From: Massilia rhizosphaerae
GTDB lineage: Bacteria; Pseudomonadota; Gammaproteobacteria; Burkholderiales; Burkholderiaceae_D
Assembly: GCF_016093545.1 (NCBI RefSeq)
Contig: NZ_JADKYX010000020.1
Location: 62,001 to 126,000, forward strand
Direction of reading: 5' to 3'
DNA length: 64,000 bases
Positions 16,511 through 26,544 of the stretch are shown here, one piece after another. The notes under the pieces were generated by a model. That model did no database searches and was not told the DNA's origin. It saw nothing but the letters and a program-made list of their open reading frames with translations. Positions within the stretch are counted from its first letter, which is position 1, and each line of letters begins with the position of its first letter. Position numbers and translations under genes: made by a program.

Positions 16511-18994
16511 CTACCTCTCGATCCCCGCCAACAACGCCGCCAGCGCGTCCATGTCGACGGGCTTCACGAGGTGGTGGTCGAACCCCGCCTCGAACGCCGC
16601 GCGGCGGTCCTGTTCCTGGCCGTAGCCCGTAACGGCCACCAGCACGATGGCCCCCGTCTGCGGATCCGCGCGCAGGCGGCGGGCCAGTTCGTTGCCGTCC
16701 ATGTCCGGCAGGCCGATGTCGAGCAGCGCCACGTCCGGGCGCTGCTGGCGCGCGTGGTCGAGCGCGCGCTGCGAATCGTGCTCGACGTCGACCAGGTAGC
16801 CGCACGCTTCCAGCAGCATGCCCAGGGTGGCCGCGGCGTCGACGTTGTCGTCCACCACGAGCACGCGCAGCGGCCGCCCACCCGCCACCGCCGCGGCGGC
16901 CGCGCCGGCGCCCGCCGCCGCCGATGACGGCCGCGTTGCCGGCGCCATCAGCGGCAATGCCACCTCGAAGGTACTGCCCTGCCCCAGGCCGGGGCTCGTG
17001 CACGCGACAGTGCCGCCGTGCAGCTCGACGAGGTTCTTGACGAGCGCCAGGCCGAGGCCCAGGCCGCCCTGGGCGCGATCGACGGAACGCTCGGCCTGCG
17101 TGAACAGGTCGAACACATGGCCCGTCAGTTCCGGCTCGATGCCGATGCCGTCGTCATGCACCGTCAGCAACAGCCGGCCGCCCGCCGCGTCGACGCCGGC
17201 CGCCACGTCGATGCGGCGCTCTTCCGGCGTGTACTTGGCCGCGTTGTTGAGCAGGTTGGCCAGCACCTGCACGAGGCGCGCCTTGTCGCCGAGCACCGTC
17301 GCGTCCGGGTCGGCGATGGCGACGGCCAGGTGCTGGCGGCGCGTCTCGAACATGGGACGCACCTGCTCGATCGCCTCGTCGACGATGGTGCGCGCCGCCA
17401 CGGGCGCGCGCGCGAGCGTCACGAGCCCGCGCGTGACGCGCGAGACGTCGAGCAGGTCGTCGACCAGGCTCGTCATGTGGCGCACCTGGCGGCCGATGAT
17501 GGCGCTGCTCTGGCGCACCCGGGCTTCGTCCAGGCGGCCGATGCGCAGCAGGTCGGCGGCGGCGCTGATCGGCGCCAGGGGGTTCCTCAGTTCGTGCGCC
17601 AGCATCGCGAGAAACTCGTCCTTGCGGCGGTCGGCCGTGCGCAGCTTGTCCTCGGCCGCCTTGCGCTCCGTGACGTCGCGGAAGAACGAGACGACCCCGC
17701 CGTCGGCCGTCGGATAGGCGCGTACCTCGCACCAGATCTCGGCGCCGTCGGCCACGCGCTGGCGGTACTCCGCGGTGCCGGCCGTGCGGTCGCGCATCAC
17801 GCGGCGGTACATGCGCCCCGCCTCGCTGTCGATGGCTTCCGGCCAGACGTCCCAGTGGTTGCGCCCGATGACCGCGCCGGACGCCATGTGCGCGATGCGC
17901 AGGCCGGCCTCGTTGATCTGCAGGACGGTCCAGTCGCGGTCGAGCAGCATGAAGCCCTCCGCGATCGTGTCGAGGATCGTGCGGCTGCGGTCGCGCTCCT
18001 CGCGCAGCGTCGTCTGCACGCGCGCCAGGTCGACGGCCGCCCGGATGCGCTCGGCCGTGCCGCACGCCAGCGCCATCTCCGCGTCGGTCCAGGCATGCGG
18101 CCGGTCGAGCCCCAGCACGAGGAAGGCCTGCAGGCGCCCGCCCTGGCGCAGCGGCACGGCCAGGCAGGCATGGACGTCCAGCGCGAGATACGTCCCCTGG
18201 CGCGCGGCCGCGCGCGGGTCGGTGCGCACGTCGGCGAGCGGCAGGAGCTCGCCGGCGCGGCCCGCGCGGGCGAATTCGGGGCCGAAGGCGTCGAGGGAAA
18301 ACGTGTGGCCGGCCACGCCCGCGAAACCGGGCCGGCTCCAGTCGCCCACCATGGACAAGGTGCCCGGGCGGTCGTCGACCTCGCCGTACAGCACGCGCGC
18401 CATGCCCAGTTCCTGTCCCAGCAACGTGCAGCCGGTGCGGATCGCGTCGTCGCTCGACGCCAGCGGGCGCAGCGCGTCCGCCACCGCCAGTTCGAACGCG
18501 GCGCGGCGCTCGGCCTGCACGCGGGCCGTCGTCTCGATGACGGTGCAATACAAGCCGACCACGCGGCCGTGGCCGTCGTGCAGCGGGGAGTACGAAAACG
18601 TGAACCAGGTCCGTTCGCGGTAGCCCTTGCGCTCCATCGTGAGCGGCAGGTCTTCGAAATAGGCGGACTTGTTCGACAGCGCGCGGTCGACGATCGGGAC
18701 GAGGTCGGGCCAGATTTCGGCCCAGACCAGCTGGAACGGCGCGCCGAACGCGGCCGGGTGCTTGTCGCCGAGGATCGGCGCGTAGGCGTCGTTGTACAGG
18801 AAGCGCAGGTCCGGGCCCCAGGCGACGAACATCGGAAACGCGGAACTGAAGGCCATCGACACGGCGGTGGCCAGCTCGGGCGGCCAGCCGTCCGGCGCAC
18901 CGAGCGGCGACACGCTCCAGTCGCGCTCCCGCAGGAGACGCCGGACTTCGCTCTCTCCGCCGAGTCCGGCGGTGGTACGCAGAATGTCAGCCAT
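16511..18994 (-). CDS. Hybrid sensor histidine kinase/response regulator (PAS-GAF-PAS-HisKA-HATPase-REC)
   Basis: 827 residues from ATG 18994; the frame is open to 19303, but the extra part overlaps orn and reads as non-coding. Domain order: PAS (about 30-160), GAF (165-325), PAS (340-445), HisKA with the phospho-acceptor in FLAMLAHELRNPLAP (His467), HATPase (about 570-690) and a receiver domain (about 705-827) with DDN acidic residues and the phospho-acceptor in ALLDIGLPDMDG. No membrane segment is visible, so it is a cytoplasmic sensor, probably of a soluble ligand or redox state. No separate response regulator is adjacent. Confidence 0.92.
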   Translation of the reverse strand: MADILRTTAGLGGESEVRRLLRERDWSVSPLGAPDGWPPELATAVSMAFSSAFPMFVAWGPDLRFLYNDAYAPILGDKHPAAFGAPFQLVWAEIWPDLVPIVDRALSNKSAYFEDLPLTMERKGYRERTWFTFSYSPLHDGHGRVVGLYCTVIETTARVQAERRAAFELAVADALRPLASSDDAIRTGCTLLGQELGMARVLYGEVDDRPGTLSMVGDWSRPGFAGVAGHTFSLDAFGPEFARAGRAGELLPLADVRTDPRAAARQGTYLALDVHACLAVPLRQGGRLQAFLVLGLDRPHAWTDAEMALACGTAERIRAAVDLARVQTTLREERDRSRTILDTIAEGFMLLDRDWTVLQINEAGLRIAHMASGAVIGRNHWDVWPEAIDSEAGRMYRRVMRDRTAGTAEYRQRVADGAEIWCEVRAYPTADGGVVSFFRDVTERKAAEDKLRTADRRKDEFLAMLAHELRNPLAPISAAADLLRIGRLDEARVRQSSAIIGRQVRHMTSLVDDLLDVSRVTRGLVTLARAPVAARTIVDEAIEQVRPMFETRRQHLAVAIADPDATVLGDKARLVQVLANLLNNAAKYTPEERRIDVAAGVDAAGGRLLLTVHDDGIGIEPELTGHVFDLFTQAERSVDRAQGGLGLGLALVKNLVELHGGTVACTSPGLGQGSTFEVALPLMAPATRPSSAAAGAGAAAAAVAGGRPLRVLVVDDNVDAAATLGMLLEACGYLVDVEHDSQRALDHARQQRPDVALLDIGLPDMDGNELARRLRADPQTGAIVLVAVTGYGQEQDRRAAFEAGFDHHLVKPVDMDALAALLAGIER

Positions 18995-19068
18995 GGCCGG
19001 ATTCTCGCATACCTGCGCGGCCGACCCATGCACGATTGCAACTTCGTGTCGGAAACCGCGAGGCCGCT

Positions 19069-19647
19069 TTACAGTTTGATGAAATGTTCCCGGTAATAAC
19101 GCAGTTCTTCGATGGACTCGATGATGTCGGCCAGCGCCGTGTGCTTCTGCGCCTTCTTGAAGCCGGACGCCAGTTCCGGCTTCCAGCGGCGGCACAGTTC
19201 CTTGAGCGTCGACACGTCCAGGTTGCGGTAGTGGAAGAACGCTTCCAGCTTGGGCATGCCGCGGGCCATGAAGCGGCGGTCCTGGCAGATCGAGTTGCCG
19301 CACATCGGCGACTTATTGGCCGGCACCCACTGCTTCAGGAAGGCGATCAGCTGCGTTTCCGCTTCGGCCTCGTCGATGGTCGACGCCTTCACGCGGTCGA
19401 TCAGGCCGGAGCGGCCGTGCGTGCCCTTGTTCCAGGCGTCCATCTTGTCCAGCGTCGCGTCGCTCTGGTGCACGGCGATCACCGGACCTTCGGCCAGCAC
19501 GTTCAGATTCGCGTCCGTGACGACGGCGGCCACTTCGATGATGCGGTCGTTGTCCGGATCCAGGCCGGTCATTTCCATGTCGATCCAGACCAGGTTGAAT
19601 TCGTTCGGGCGTGGGGTCGCTGCTTCGGTGGCATTGGCTTGTGACAT
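19069..19647 (-). CDS. orn: Oligoribonuclease
   Basis: 3'-5' exoribonuclease that degrades short RNA, including the dinucleotide pGpG made during c-di-GMP breakdown. 192 residues, slightly longer than the E. coli enzyme by an N-terminal extension of about 15 residues. DEDDh motifs: WIDMEMTGLD (Asp23, Glu25), GNSICQDRRF, and HTALADI with the catalytic His and Asp. The presence of two GGDEF-EAL genes in the window fits a need for pGpG turnover. Ribosome site AAAGAGAG lies just upstream of ATG 19647. It is divergent from the M48 protease, with three repeat hairpins in the gap. Confidence 0.97.
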   Translation of the reverse strand: MSQANATEAATPRPNEFNLVWIDMEMTGLDPDNDRIIEVAAVVTDANLNVLAEGPVIAVHQSDATLDKMDAWNKGTHGRSGLIDRVKASTIDEAEAETQLIAFLKQWVPANKSPMCGNSICQDRRFMARGMPKLEAFFHYRNLDVSTLKELCRRWKPELASGFKKAQKHTALADIIESIEELRYYREHFIKL

Positions 19648-19664
19648 AATTCTCTCTTTATTCA

Positions 19665-19810
19665 GCGGGGTCAGAGCACAAGCGTAAAATTCGCGCTCCG
19701 ACCCCGAATTTAAACTGCGGGGTCAGAGCACAACACGAAATTCGCGCTCTGACCCCGAATTTGATCTGCGGGGTCAGAGCACAACCGTGAAATTCGTGCT
19801 CTGACCCCGA
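19665..19810. repeat. Three tandem hairpins of the GGGGTCAGAGC family
   Basis: Left arms GCGGGGTCAGAGC start at 19665, 19717 and 19768 (spacing 52 and 51 bp). Each pairs with a right arm GC(G/A)CTCTGACCCCGAA-like sequence ending near 19709, 19759 and 19810. The first right arm carries one change (CTCCGACCCC). The short central part (ACAA..CGTGAAATTC) is also conserved. The array fills the divergent gap between orn and the M48 protease gene, so it lies in or beside their promoters. It shares its core with the cassette at 11713-11982. Confidence 0.78.
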
Positions 19811-19836
19811 AAAATAGATTTTCTCACAGGCACCGC

Positions 19837-21102
19837 ATGCTTTCATCCGCGTTTTCGGTTTTGTTCGTCGTCTTTCTCCTGCTCACGCTCGGCCTGCGCT
19901 ACTGGCTGGCGCGCCGGCACATCCGCCACGTCCTGCGGCACCGCGACCAGGTGCCGGCCGAATTCGCCGAAAAGATTCCCCTGACCGCGCACCGGAAAGC
20001 GGCCGACTACACGGTCGCCAAGACCCGCTTCGGCCTGTGGGAGGCGCTGTGGAACACGCTCGTGCTGACCGGCTTCACCTTGCTGGGCGGCCTGCAGGCC
20101 CTGTCGACGGCGCTGCTGCACGCACTCGGCCCCGGCATGGTGCACCAGATCGCCCTGATCGTCGCGTTCGCCGTCGTCTCCGGTGCGCTGGACCTGCCGT
20201 TCTCGTACTACCGCCAGTTCGTGCTGGAAGAACGCTTCGGCTTCAACAAGATGACGGTCGGCTTGTGGGTCGTCGACGCCGTCAAGGGTGCGCTCGTGGG
20301 CGCCGTCATCGGCCTGCCGCTGCTGTGGGTCGTGCTCGCCTTGATGGACAGGACGGGCGCCCTGTGGTGGCTGTACGCCTGGCTCGTGTGGAGCGGCTTC
20401 CAGCTGTTGATGATGGTGCTGTACCCGACCGTCATCGCGCCGCTGTTCAACAAGTTCACGCCGCTGGCGGACGACAAGCTCAAGGACCGCATCGAGGGCC
20501 TCATGACGCGCGTCGGCTTTGCCGCCAAGGGCTTGTTCGTGATGGACGGCAGCAAGCGCTCCGCCCACGGCAACGCCTATTTCTCCGGCTTCGGCGCGAA
20601 TAAACGCATCGTGTTCTTCGATACCCTGCTGGCGCGCCTGGCCCCGGAAGAGATCGAAGCCGTGCTGGCGCACGAGCTGGGGCACTTCAAGCTCAAGCAC
20701 ATCGTCAAACGCATCGCCGTGCTGTTCGCCCTGTCGCTCGCCTTCCTCGCGCTGCTGGGCTGGCTCAAGACGCAGGTGTGGTTCTACACGGGCCTCGGCG
20801 TGCTGCCCCTGCTGGGCCCGTCGAACGATGCGATGGCGCTGCTGCTGTTTTCGCTGGTGCTGCCCGTGTTCGCGTTCCCGTTCTCGCCGCTCACGTCGAT
20901 CACGTCGCGCAAGCACGAGTTCGAGGCGGACGCCTTCGCCGCCAGCCACAGCGATGCGCGCGACCTCGTCTCCGCCCTCGTCAAGATGTACGAGGACAAT
21001 GCGTCGACCCTGACGCCGGACCCGATCCACTCGGCGTTCTACGATTCGCACCCGCCGGCCTCGGTGCGCATCCGCCAGCTGCGCCTCGCGGGGGCCGCAT
21101 GA
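19837..21102 (+). CDS. M48 family metallopeptidase (Ste24/CAAX protease-like)
   Basis: Membrane-bound zinc protease of 421 residues. The zinc motif HELGHFKLKH begins at residue 279 (His279, Glu280, His283), and a downstream EFEADAFAA supplies the third zinc ligand. The N-terminal M48 extension and multiple hydrophobic helices match Ste24-type enzymes; length also fits. In bacteria such proteases are tied to membrane-protein quality control. ATG 19837 is the first codon after the repeat array. The stop codon overlaps the pterin-dehydratase start (ATGA), so the next two genes are translationally coupled to it. Confidence 0.93.
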   Translation: MLSSAFSVLFVVFLLLTLGLRYWLARRHIRHVLRHRDQVPAEFAEKIPLTAHRKAADYTVAKTRFGLWEALWNTLVLTGFTLLGGLQALSTALLHALGPGMVHQIALIVAFAVVSGALDLPFSYYRQFVLEERFGFNKMTVGLWVVDAVKGALVGAVIGLPLLWVVLALMDRTGALWWLYAWLVWSGFQLLMMVLYPTVIAPLFNKFTPLADDKLKDRIEGLMTRVGFAAKGLFVMDGSKRSAHGNAYFSGFGANKRIVFFDTLLARLAPEEIEAVLAHELGHFKLKHIVKRIAVLFALSLAFLALLGWLKTQVWFYTGLGVLPLLGPSNDAMALLLFSLVLPVFAFPFSPLTSITSRKHEFEADAFAASHSDARDLVSALVKMYEDNASTLTPDPIHSAFYDSHPPASVRIRQLRLAGAA

Positions 21103-21431
21103 GCCTCGTCGACCGCCACTGCGTTCACGACGCCCCGGCGCTGGACGATGCCGCGCTCCAGCTGATGCTGGCCGAGGTGCCTGAATGGAAGATCACCGGC
21201 GACCGCATCGAGCGCGAATTCGTGTTCCGCGACTTTCACGAGACGATGGAGTTCGTGAACGCCCTCGCCTTCATGATCCACCGCGAAGACCACCACCCCG
21301 ACCTCGCGGTCGGCTACCGCCGCTGCACGGCATCCTGGACGACGCATTCGGCCGGCAACCGCCTGTCCGCCAACGATTTCGTCTGCGCCGCCAAGGCCGA
21401 CGCGCTGTACGCGGGACGGGCCGGCGCATGA
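21099..21431 (+). CDS. 4a-hydroxytetrahydrobiopterin dehydratase
   Basis: Pterin-4a-carbinolamine dehydratase (PCD/DCoH, PhhB-like), 110 residues, the expected size. It recycles the pterin cofactor after aromatic amino-acid hydroxylation. The active-site block is visible as FMIHREDHHPDLAVGY, containing the conserved His-His-Pro, followed by a beta-strand of the type seen in the family (CTASWTTHSAGN). It starts inside the stop codon of the M48 gene and its own stop overlaps the rsgA start. No phenylalanine hydroxylase is in the window, so its substrate source lies elsewhere or it has a molybdopterin-related use. Confidence 0.93.
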   Translation: MSLVDRHCVHDAPALDDAALQLMLAEVPEWKITGDRIEREFVFRDFHETMEFVNALAFMIHREDHHPDLAVGYRRCTASWTTHSAGNRLSANDFVCAAKADALYAGRAGA

Positions 21432-22336
21432 CCAGACACGATAAGGTCGATGCAATGAGGGGCACCATCGTGGCCGCGCACGGCCGCCACTACCTGGCCG
21501 ACGTCGACGGCGAATTCCTCCAGTGCGTCACGCGCGGCAAGAAAACCAACGTGGCGGTGGGCGACGTCGTGCACCTGAAACGGACGTCCGCCGATCAGGC
21601 GGTGATCGAAAAGATCGCCGAGCGCACGACCCTGCTGTACCGCTCAGACCAGTACAAAGCTAAGCTGCTCGCGGCGAACATCAGCCGGCTGTTCATCGTC
21701 ATCGCGACGGAACCCAGCTTTGCCGACGACCTGGTGTCGCGCGCCCTCGTCGCCTGCGAGGCGGCGGGCGTGGACGCCCACCTCATCCTGAACAAGGTCG
21801 ACCTGGAGCCGAACCTCGCCCGCGCGCGCGAACGCGCGAGCCTGTACACGGACCTCGGCTATCCGCTGCACGAGGTGTCGGCGAAGACGCATCCCGAGGA
21901 AACGGTCGCGACGCTCACGCCGCTGCTGCAGGGGCAGTCGGCTATCCTGATCGGGCAGTCGGGCATGGGCAAGTCCTCGCTCGTGAACCTGCTGGTGCCG
22001 GACGCCGACATCGCCGTGCGCGAAATCTCGGAAGCGCTGGACACCGGCAAGCACACGACGACGTTTACCCGGCTGTACAAATTGCCGGCAGGCGGCACCT
22101 TGATCGACTCGCCGGGCTTCCAGGAATTCGGCCTGTACCACCTGACGGAAGGCATGCTGGAACGGGCGTTCGTCGAGTTCAAGCCCTACCTGGGCGGCTG
22201 CAAGTACTACAACTGCCGCCACCTGGCCGAACCGCAGTGCGCCGTGCTGCAAGCCGTCGCGGACGGCAAGGTCGCGAAGCTGCGCCACGCGCTGTATGGC
22301 CAGTTGCTGCACGAGTCGGCGCAGACCTTGTACTGA
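21428..22336 (+). CDS. rsgA: Ribosome small subunit-dependent GTPase A
   Basis: Circularly permuted GTPase that assists late 30S ribosome maturation, 302 residues from ATG 21428. Order: N-terminal OB-fold (RGTIVAAHGRHYLADVDG), then G4 (LNKVD), G5 (SAK), G1 (GQSGMGKSSL) and G3 (DSPGF), the permutation diagnostic of RsgA/YjeQ. The C-terminal zinc site is CKYYNCRHLAEPQC. The frame is open upstream, but the ATG overlapping the preceding stop is the sensible start. Last gene of the M48-PCD-rsgA unit. Confidence 0.97.
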   Translation: MTRHDKVDAMRGTIVAAHGRHYLADVDGEFLQCVTRGKKTNVAVGDVVHLKRTSADQAVIEKIAERTTLLYRSDQYKAKLLAANISRLFIVIATEPSFADDLVSRALVACEAAGVDAHLILNKVDLEPNLARARERASLYTDLGYPLHEVSAKTHPEETVATLTPLLQGQSAILIGQSGMGKSSLVNLLVPDADIAVREISEALDTGKHTTTFTRLYKLPAGGTLIDSPGFQEFGLYHLTEGMLERAFVEFKPYLGGCKYYNCRHLAEPQCAVLQAVADGKVAKLRHALYGQLLHESAQTLY

Positions 22337-22351
22337 CAAATTCCGAGCCGA

Positions 22352-22383
22352 ATTTTCCGGAAAATAAACAAAACGCTTATAAT
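22352..22383 (+). promoter_or_regulatory. argF promoter region with 14-bp palindrome
   Basis: A perfect consensus -10 TATAAT lies at 22378-22383, 31 bp before the argF ATG. The -35 position coincides with the right half of a 14-bp palindrome, ATTTTCC/GGAAAAT at 22352-22365, which could be an operator. It does not look like a classical ArgR box. Confidence 0.5.
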
Positions 22384-22413
22384 CCAAGAGATTATCGTAT
22401 CTCAGACACAAAA

Positions 22414-23346
22414 ATGGCTGGCACGACTCCCACCAATATCAAGCACTTCCTGCAGTTCTCCGACTTCACCCGCGACGAGTTCGAGTACCTGATCGAGCGC
22501 GCGACCGTCATCAAGCGCAAGTTCAAGAACTACGAGATCTACCACCCGCTCGTCGACCGCACGCTCGTCATGGTGTTCGAAAAGAACTCCACGCGCACGC
22601 GCCTGTCGTTCGAGGCCGGCATGCACCAGCTGGGCGGCGCCGCGATCTACCTGAACACACGCGACAGCCAGCTGGGCCGCGGCGAGCCCGTCGAGGACGC
22701 CGGCCAGGTCATGTCGCGCATGTGCGACATCATCATGGTGCGCACGTTCGGCCAGGACATCATCGAGCGCTTCGCGGCGAACTCGCGCGTGCCGGTGATC
22801 AACGGCCTGACCAACGAACATCACCCGTGCCAGGTGCTGGCCGACATCTTCACGTACTACGAGCACCGCGGCTCCATCGTCGGCAAGACGGTGGCCTGGA
22901 TCGGCGACGCCAACAACATGCTGTACTCCTGGCTGGAGGCGGCGGAAGTGTTCGGCTTCCACCTGAACGTGTCCACGCCCAAGGGCTACGACATGGATCC
23001 GAAGCTGGTCAACACGAACAACTACACCTTCTTCGAGAACCCGTCGGACGCGTGCGCCGGCGCCCATCTCGTGAACACGGACGTGTGGACGAGCATGGGC
23101 TACGAAAAGGAAAACAACGAGCGCCTGAAAGCGTTCGACGGCTTCATCGTCGACGAAGCGAAGATGGCGCGCGCCAGCGGCGACGCCCTGTTCATGCACT
23201 GCCTGCCCGCGCACCGCGGCGAGGAAGTGTCGGCCGGCGTCATCGACGGTCCGCAATCCGTCGTCTGGGACGAGGCCGAGAACCGCCTGCACGTGCAAAA
23301 GGCCTTGATCGAATACCTGCTGCTGGGCCGCATCGAGGACAAGTAA
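22414..23346 (+). CDS. argF: Ornithine carbamoyltransferase
   Basis: Catalyses carbamoyl-phosphate + ornithine to citrulline, step six of arginine synthesis; cytoplasmic trimer. 310 residues, normal length. The carbamoyl-phosphate loop FEKNSTRTRLSFE and the ornithine/catalytic motif MHCLPAHRGEE are intact, and HPCQVLADI is present. ATG 22414 is chosen because the upstream open frame overlaps rsgA and lacks family similarity. argG follows after 85 bp with a weak hairpin between, so read-through into argG is likely. Confidence 0.97.
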   Translation: MAGTTPTNIKHFLQFSDFTRDEFEYLIERATVIKRKFKNYEIYHPLVDRTLVMVFEKNSTRTRLSFEAGMHQLGGAAIYLNTRDSQLGRGEPVEDAGQVMSRMCDIIMVRTFGQDIIERFAANSRVPVINGLTNEHHPCQVLADIFTYYEHRGSIVGKTVAWIGDANNMLYSWLEAAEVFGFHLNVSTPKGYDMDPKLVNTNNYTFFENPSDACAGAHLVNTDVWTSMGYEKENNERLKAFDGFIVDEAKMARASGDALFMHCLPAHRGEEVSAGVIDGPQSVVWDEAENRLHVQKALIEYLLLGRIEDK

Positions 23347-23370
23347 TTCACCACCATTGAGCCTGATCGT

Positions 23371-23387
23371 CGGCCCGCCGAGGGCCG
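23371..23387. other. Short hairpin in the argF-argG gap
   Basis: A 6-bp stem CGGCCC/GGGCCG with a 5-base loop and no T tract. It could slow or partly terminate transcription, or protect an RNA end. Too weak to count as an intrinsic terminator. Confidence 0.3.
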
Positions 23388-23431
23388 GCTGACCATCATC
23401 CCCCTCCACATCTGACACCACTGGAACTCCC

Positions 23432-24664
<1,233 letters not shown>

Positions 24665-24684
24665 CACCCTGGATGTGCGCCACG

Positions 24685-24719
24685 AAAGCCGCCGGCCCGC
24701 GAGGACCGGCGGCTTTTTC
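24685..24719 (+). terminator. Rho-independent terminator after argG
   Basis: A perfect 11-bp stem, AAAGCCGCCGG (24685-24695) with CCGGCGGCTTT (24706-24716), a 10-base loop and a run of Ts (24714-24718). It ends the argF-argG transcript. Confidence 0.88.
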
Positions 24720-24761
24720 TTTGGCGCGTTCCGGGTTGGCCGGCGTTGTCCCGACGACGCC

Positions 24762-25814
24762 TCAGACGAGCACGGGCTCCGGCTCCAGCCGCACGCCGAA
24801 ACGGGCCTCGACGTCGTCCTGGATGGCGCGCGCGAGCGCCATGATCTCGGCCCCCGTCGCGCCGCCGTTGTTGACGAGCACGAGCGCCTGTTTCGGGTAG
24901 ACGCCCGCGCGCCCGAGGTGCTTCCCCTTCCAGCCGCAGCGGTCGATCAGCCAGCCGGCCGCCAGCTTCTCGCTGCCGTCCGGCTGGGCGTGATGGACGA
25001 GGTCCGGCCAGGTTGCCAGCAAGGTCGCGCAATGGTCGCGCGAGACGACCGGGTTCTTGAAGAAGCTGCCGGCATTGCCGATCTCGGCCGGATCCGGCAG
25101 CTTGCGCCGCCGGATCGCGATGACGGCGTCCGCCACCTGGCGCGGCGTCGGCGCCGCGATGCCCTGCACGGCCTGCGCCAGTTCCGCATAGCGCAGGTTC
25201 GGCGTCCACGCGCGCGGCAGCGCGAAGGTCACGTCCAGCACGACGAGCGCGCGGCCTTCCGCATGCTTGAACACGCTGTCGCGGTAGCCGAAGCGGCAGG
25301 CGGCCGCGTCCATCGTGCGCGTGGTGCCGGTCGCGAAATCGAACACGGTCAGCGCATGAAAACAGTCCTTGACCTCGGCCCCGTAGGCGCCGATGTTCTG
25401 GATCGGCGACGCGCCCACGGTCCCCGGGATCAGGGCCATGTTTTCCAGGCCGCCCAGGCCCTGCGCCAGGGTCCACTCCACGAACCCGTGCCAGTTCTCC
25501 CCGGCGCGGGCACGCACGAGGATCGCGTCCGGCGTCTCCCCGACGATGTCCTTGCCGGCCAGGCCCATGTGCAGCACGAGGGCGTCGACCTCGTCGTGCG
25601 CGATCAGGAGATTGCTGCCGCCGCCGAGCACGAGGCGCGGCAGCGCGGCCAGTTGCGGGTCGGCGGCGACGCGGGCCAGTTGGGCCGGATCCGTCACGCG
25701 CAGGTAGCGCCTGGCGCGCGCGGGAATGCGGAACGTGTTGAAGGCGTCGAGGGGAACGTCGGAGGACAGGGGCAGGTCGGCTGGCATGGCTGGGGCGGGT
25801 TGTGTTTGGCGCAT
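24762..25814 (-). CDS. murB: UDP-N-acetylmuramate dehydrogenase (UDP-N-acetylenolpyruvoylglucosamine reductase)
   Basis: FAD enzyme that reduces UDP-GlcNAc-enolpyruvate to UDP-MurNAc in peptidoglycan synthesis. 350 residues from ATG 25814, matching the long type I (E. coli) MurB. FAD-binding GGGSNLLIAHDE, IPGTVGASPIQNIGAYGAE and the catalytic serine in NAGSFFKNPV are visible. A TATAAT overlaps the first ATG on the minus strand, so translation may really begin at the ATG at 25787 (MPADLPLSSD). It is divergent from yajQ with about 80-100 bp between them. Confidence 0.96.
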   Translation of the reverse strand: MRQTQPAPAMPADLPLSSDVPLDAFNTFRIPARARRYLRVTDPAQLARVAADPQLAALPRLVLGGGSNLLIAHDEVDALVLHMGLAGKDIVGETPDAILVRARAGENWHGFVEWTLAQGLGGLENMALIPGTVGASPIQNIGAYGAEVKDCFHALTVFDFATGTTRTMDAAACRFGYRDSVFKHAEGRALVVLDVTFALPRAWTPNLRYAELAQAVQGIAAPTPRQVADAVIAIRRRKLPDPAEIGNAGSFFKNPVVSRDHCATLLATWPDLVHHAQPDGSEKLAAGWLIDRCGWKGKHLGRAGVYPKQALVLVNNGGATGAEIMALARAIQDDVEARFGVRLEPEPVLV

Positions 25815-25890
25815 TATAGTGGTTAGTGGTGCGCGCGTTGTTGGTTACAATATCGCTATTCACTACTGTGCAAGACAAAGGAAAAAAACA

Positions 25891-26376
25891 ATGCCATCGT
25901 TTGATGTGGTCTGCGAAGCAGACATGGTCGAAGTCAAGAACGCCGTCGAGCAATCCAACAAGGAAATCGGCACCCGCTTCGATTTCAAGGGCAGCTCGGC
26001 CAAGGTCGAGCAGAAGGAGCGCGAGATCACCGTGTTCGGCGATTCCGATTTCCAGCTCGGCCAGGTGCGCGACGTGCTGTTGAACAAGATGACCAAGCGT
26101 AAGGTCGACGTGCGCTTCCTCGACGAAGGCAAGGTCGAGAAGATCGGCGGCGACAAGGTCAAGCAGGTGCTCAAGGTGCGCAACGGCATCGAGACGGAAG
26201 ACGCGAAGAAGATCACCAAGCTCGTCAAGGAAAGCAAGCTCAAGGTGCAAGCGTCGATCCAGGGCGAGACCGTGCGCGTGACGGGCAAGGACCGCGACAC
26301 GCTGCAGGAAGCCATCGCCCTGCTGCGCAAGGACGTGAAGGACCTGCCGCTGGAATTCAACAACTTCCGCGACTGA
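25891..26376 (+). CDS. yajQ: YajQ family cyclic-di-GMP-binding protein
   Basis: Small cytoplasmic nucleotide-binding protein of 161 residues (UPF0234/DUF520). The sequence is a textbook member: MPSFDVVCEADMVEVKNAVE, TRFDFKGSSA, and the C-terminal KDLPLEFNNFRD. Xanthomonas and Pseudomonas members bind c-di-GMP and act with LysR-type regulators; in other species the ligand is less clear. Ribosome site AAAGGA lies about 8 bases before ATG 25891. It is divergent from murB and followed by a hairpin at 26399-26420. Confidence 0.96.
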   Translation: MPSFDVVCEADMVEVKNAVEQSNKEIGTRFDFKGSSAKVEQKEREITVFGDSDFQLGQVRDVLLNKMTKRKVDVRFLDEGKVEKIGGDKVKQVLKVRNGIETEDAKKITKLVKESKLKVQASIQGETVRVTGKDRDTLQEAIALLRKDVKDLPLEFNNFRD

Positions 26377-26398
26377 TCGTCGGCCGGCCGGTGTCGCG

Positions 26399-26420
26399 TT
26401 GCCGCACGACCGTGCGGCAA
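26399..26420. terminator. Hairpin after yajQ
   Basis: A perfect 9-bp stem TTGCCGCAC/GTGCGGCAA with a GACC loop, 22 bp after the yajQ stop codon. No T tract follows, so it may be a weak or factor-assisted terminator. Confidence 0.45.
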
Positions 26421-26544
26421 ATGGTGCTCTCGTGGGCCCCCGCGTGCGGTAGAATGCGGGGGCAAAAATACGCCGGCCGCCGGCGATACCAATAACAGAG
26501 AGAGTGTGTCCAGGGCCAAGGCCCGCGGTAGTGTAAGGATAGCA

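Noticed and set aside
15501..16625. A plus-strand frame overlapping the MBL-fold hydrolase in another register
   Set aside because: The alternative frame (15556-16506) has a signal peptide and the complete HxHxDH motif; this one is Arg/Gly/Pro-rich shadow.
19665..19810. The three regularly spaced repeats as a possible CRISPR array
   Set aside because: The conserved unit includes both hairpin arms and the loop, so there are no unique spacers, and no cas genes are nearby.
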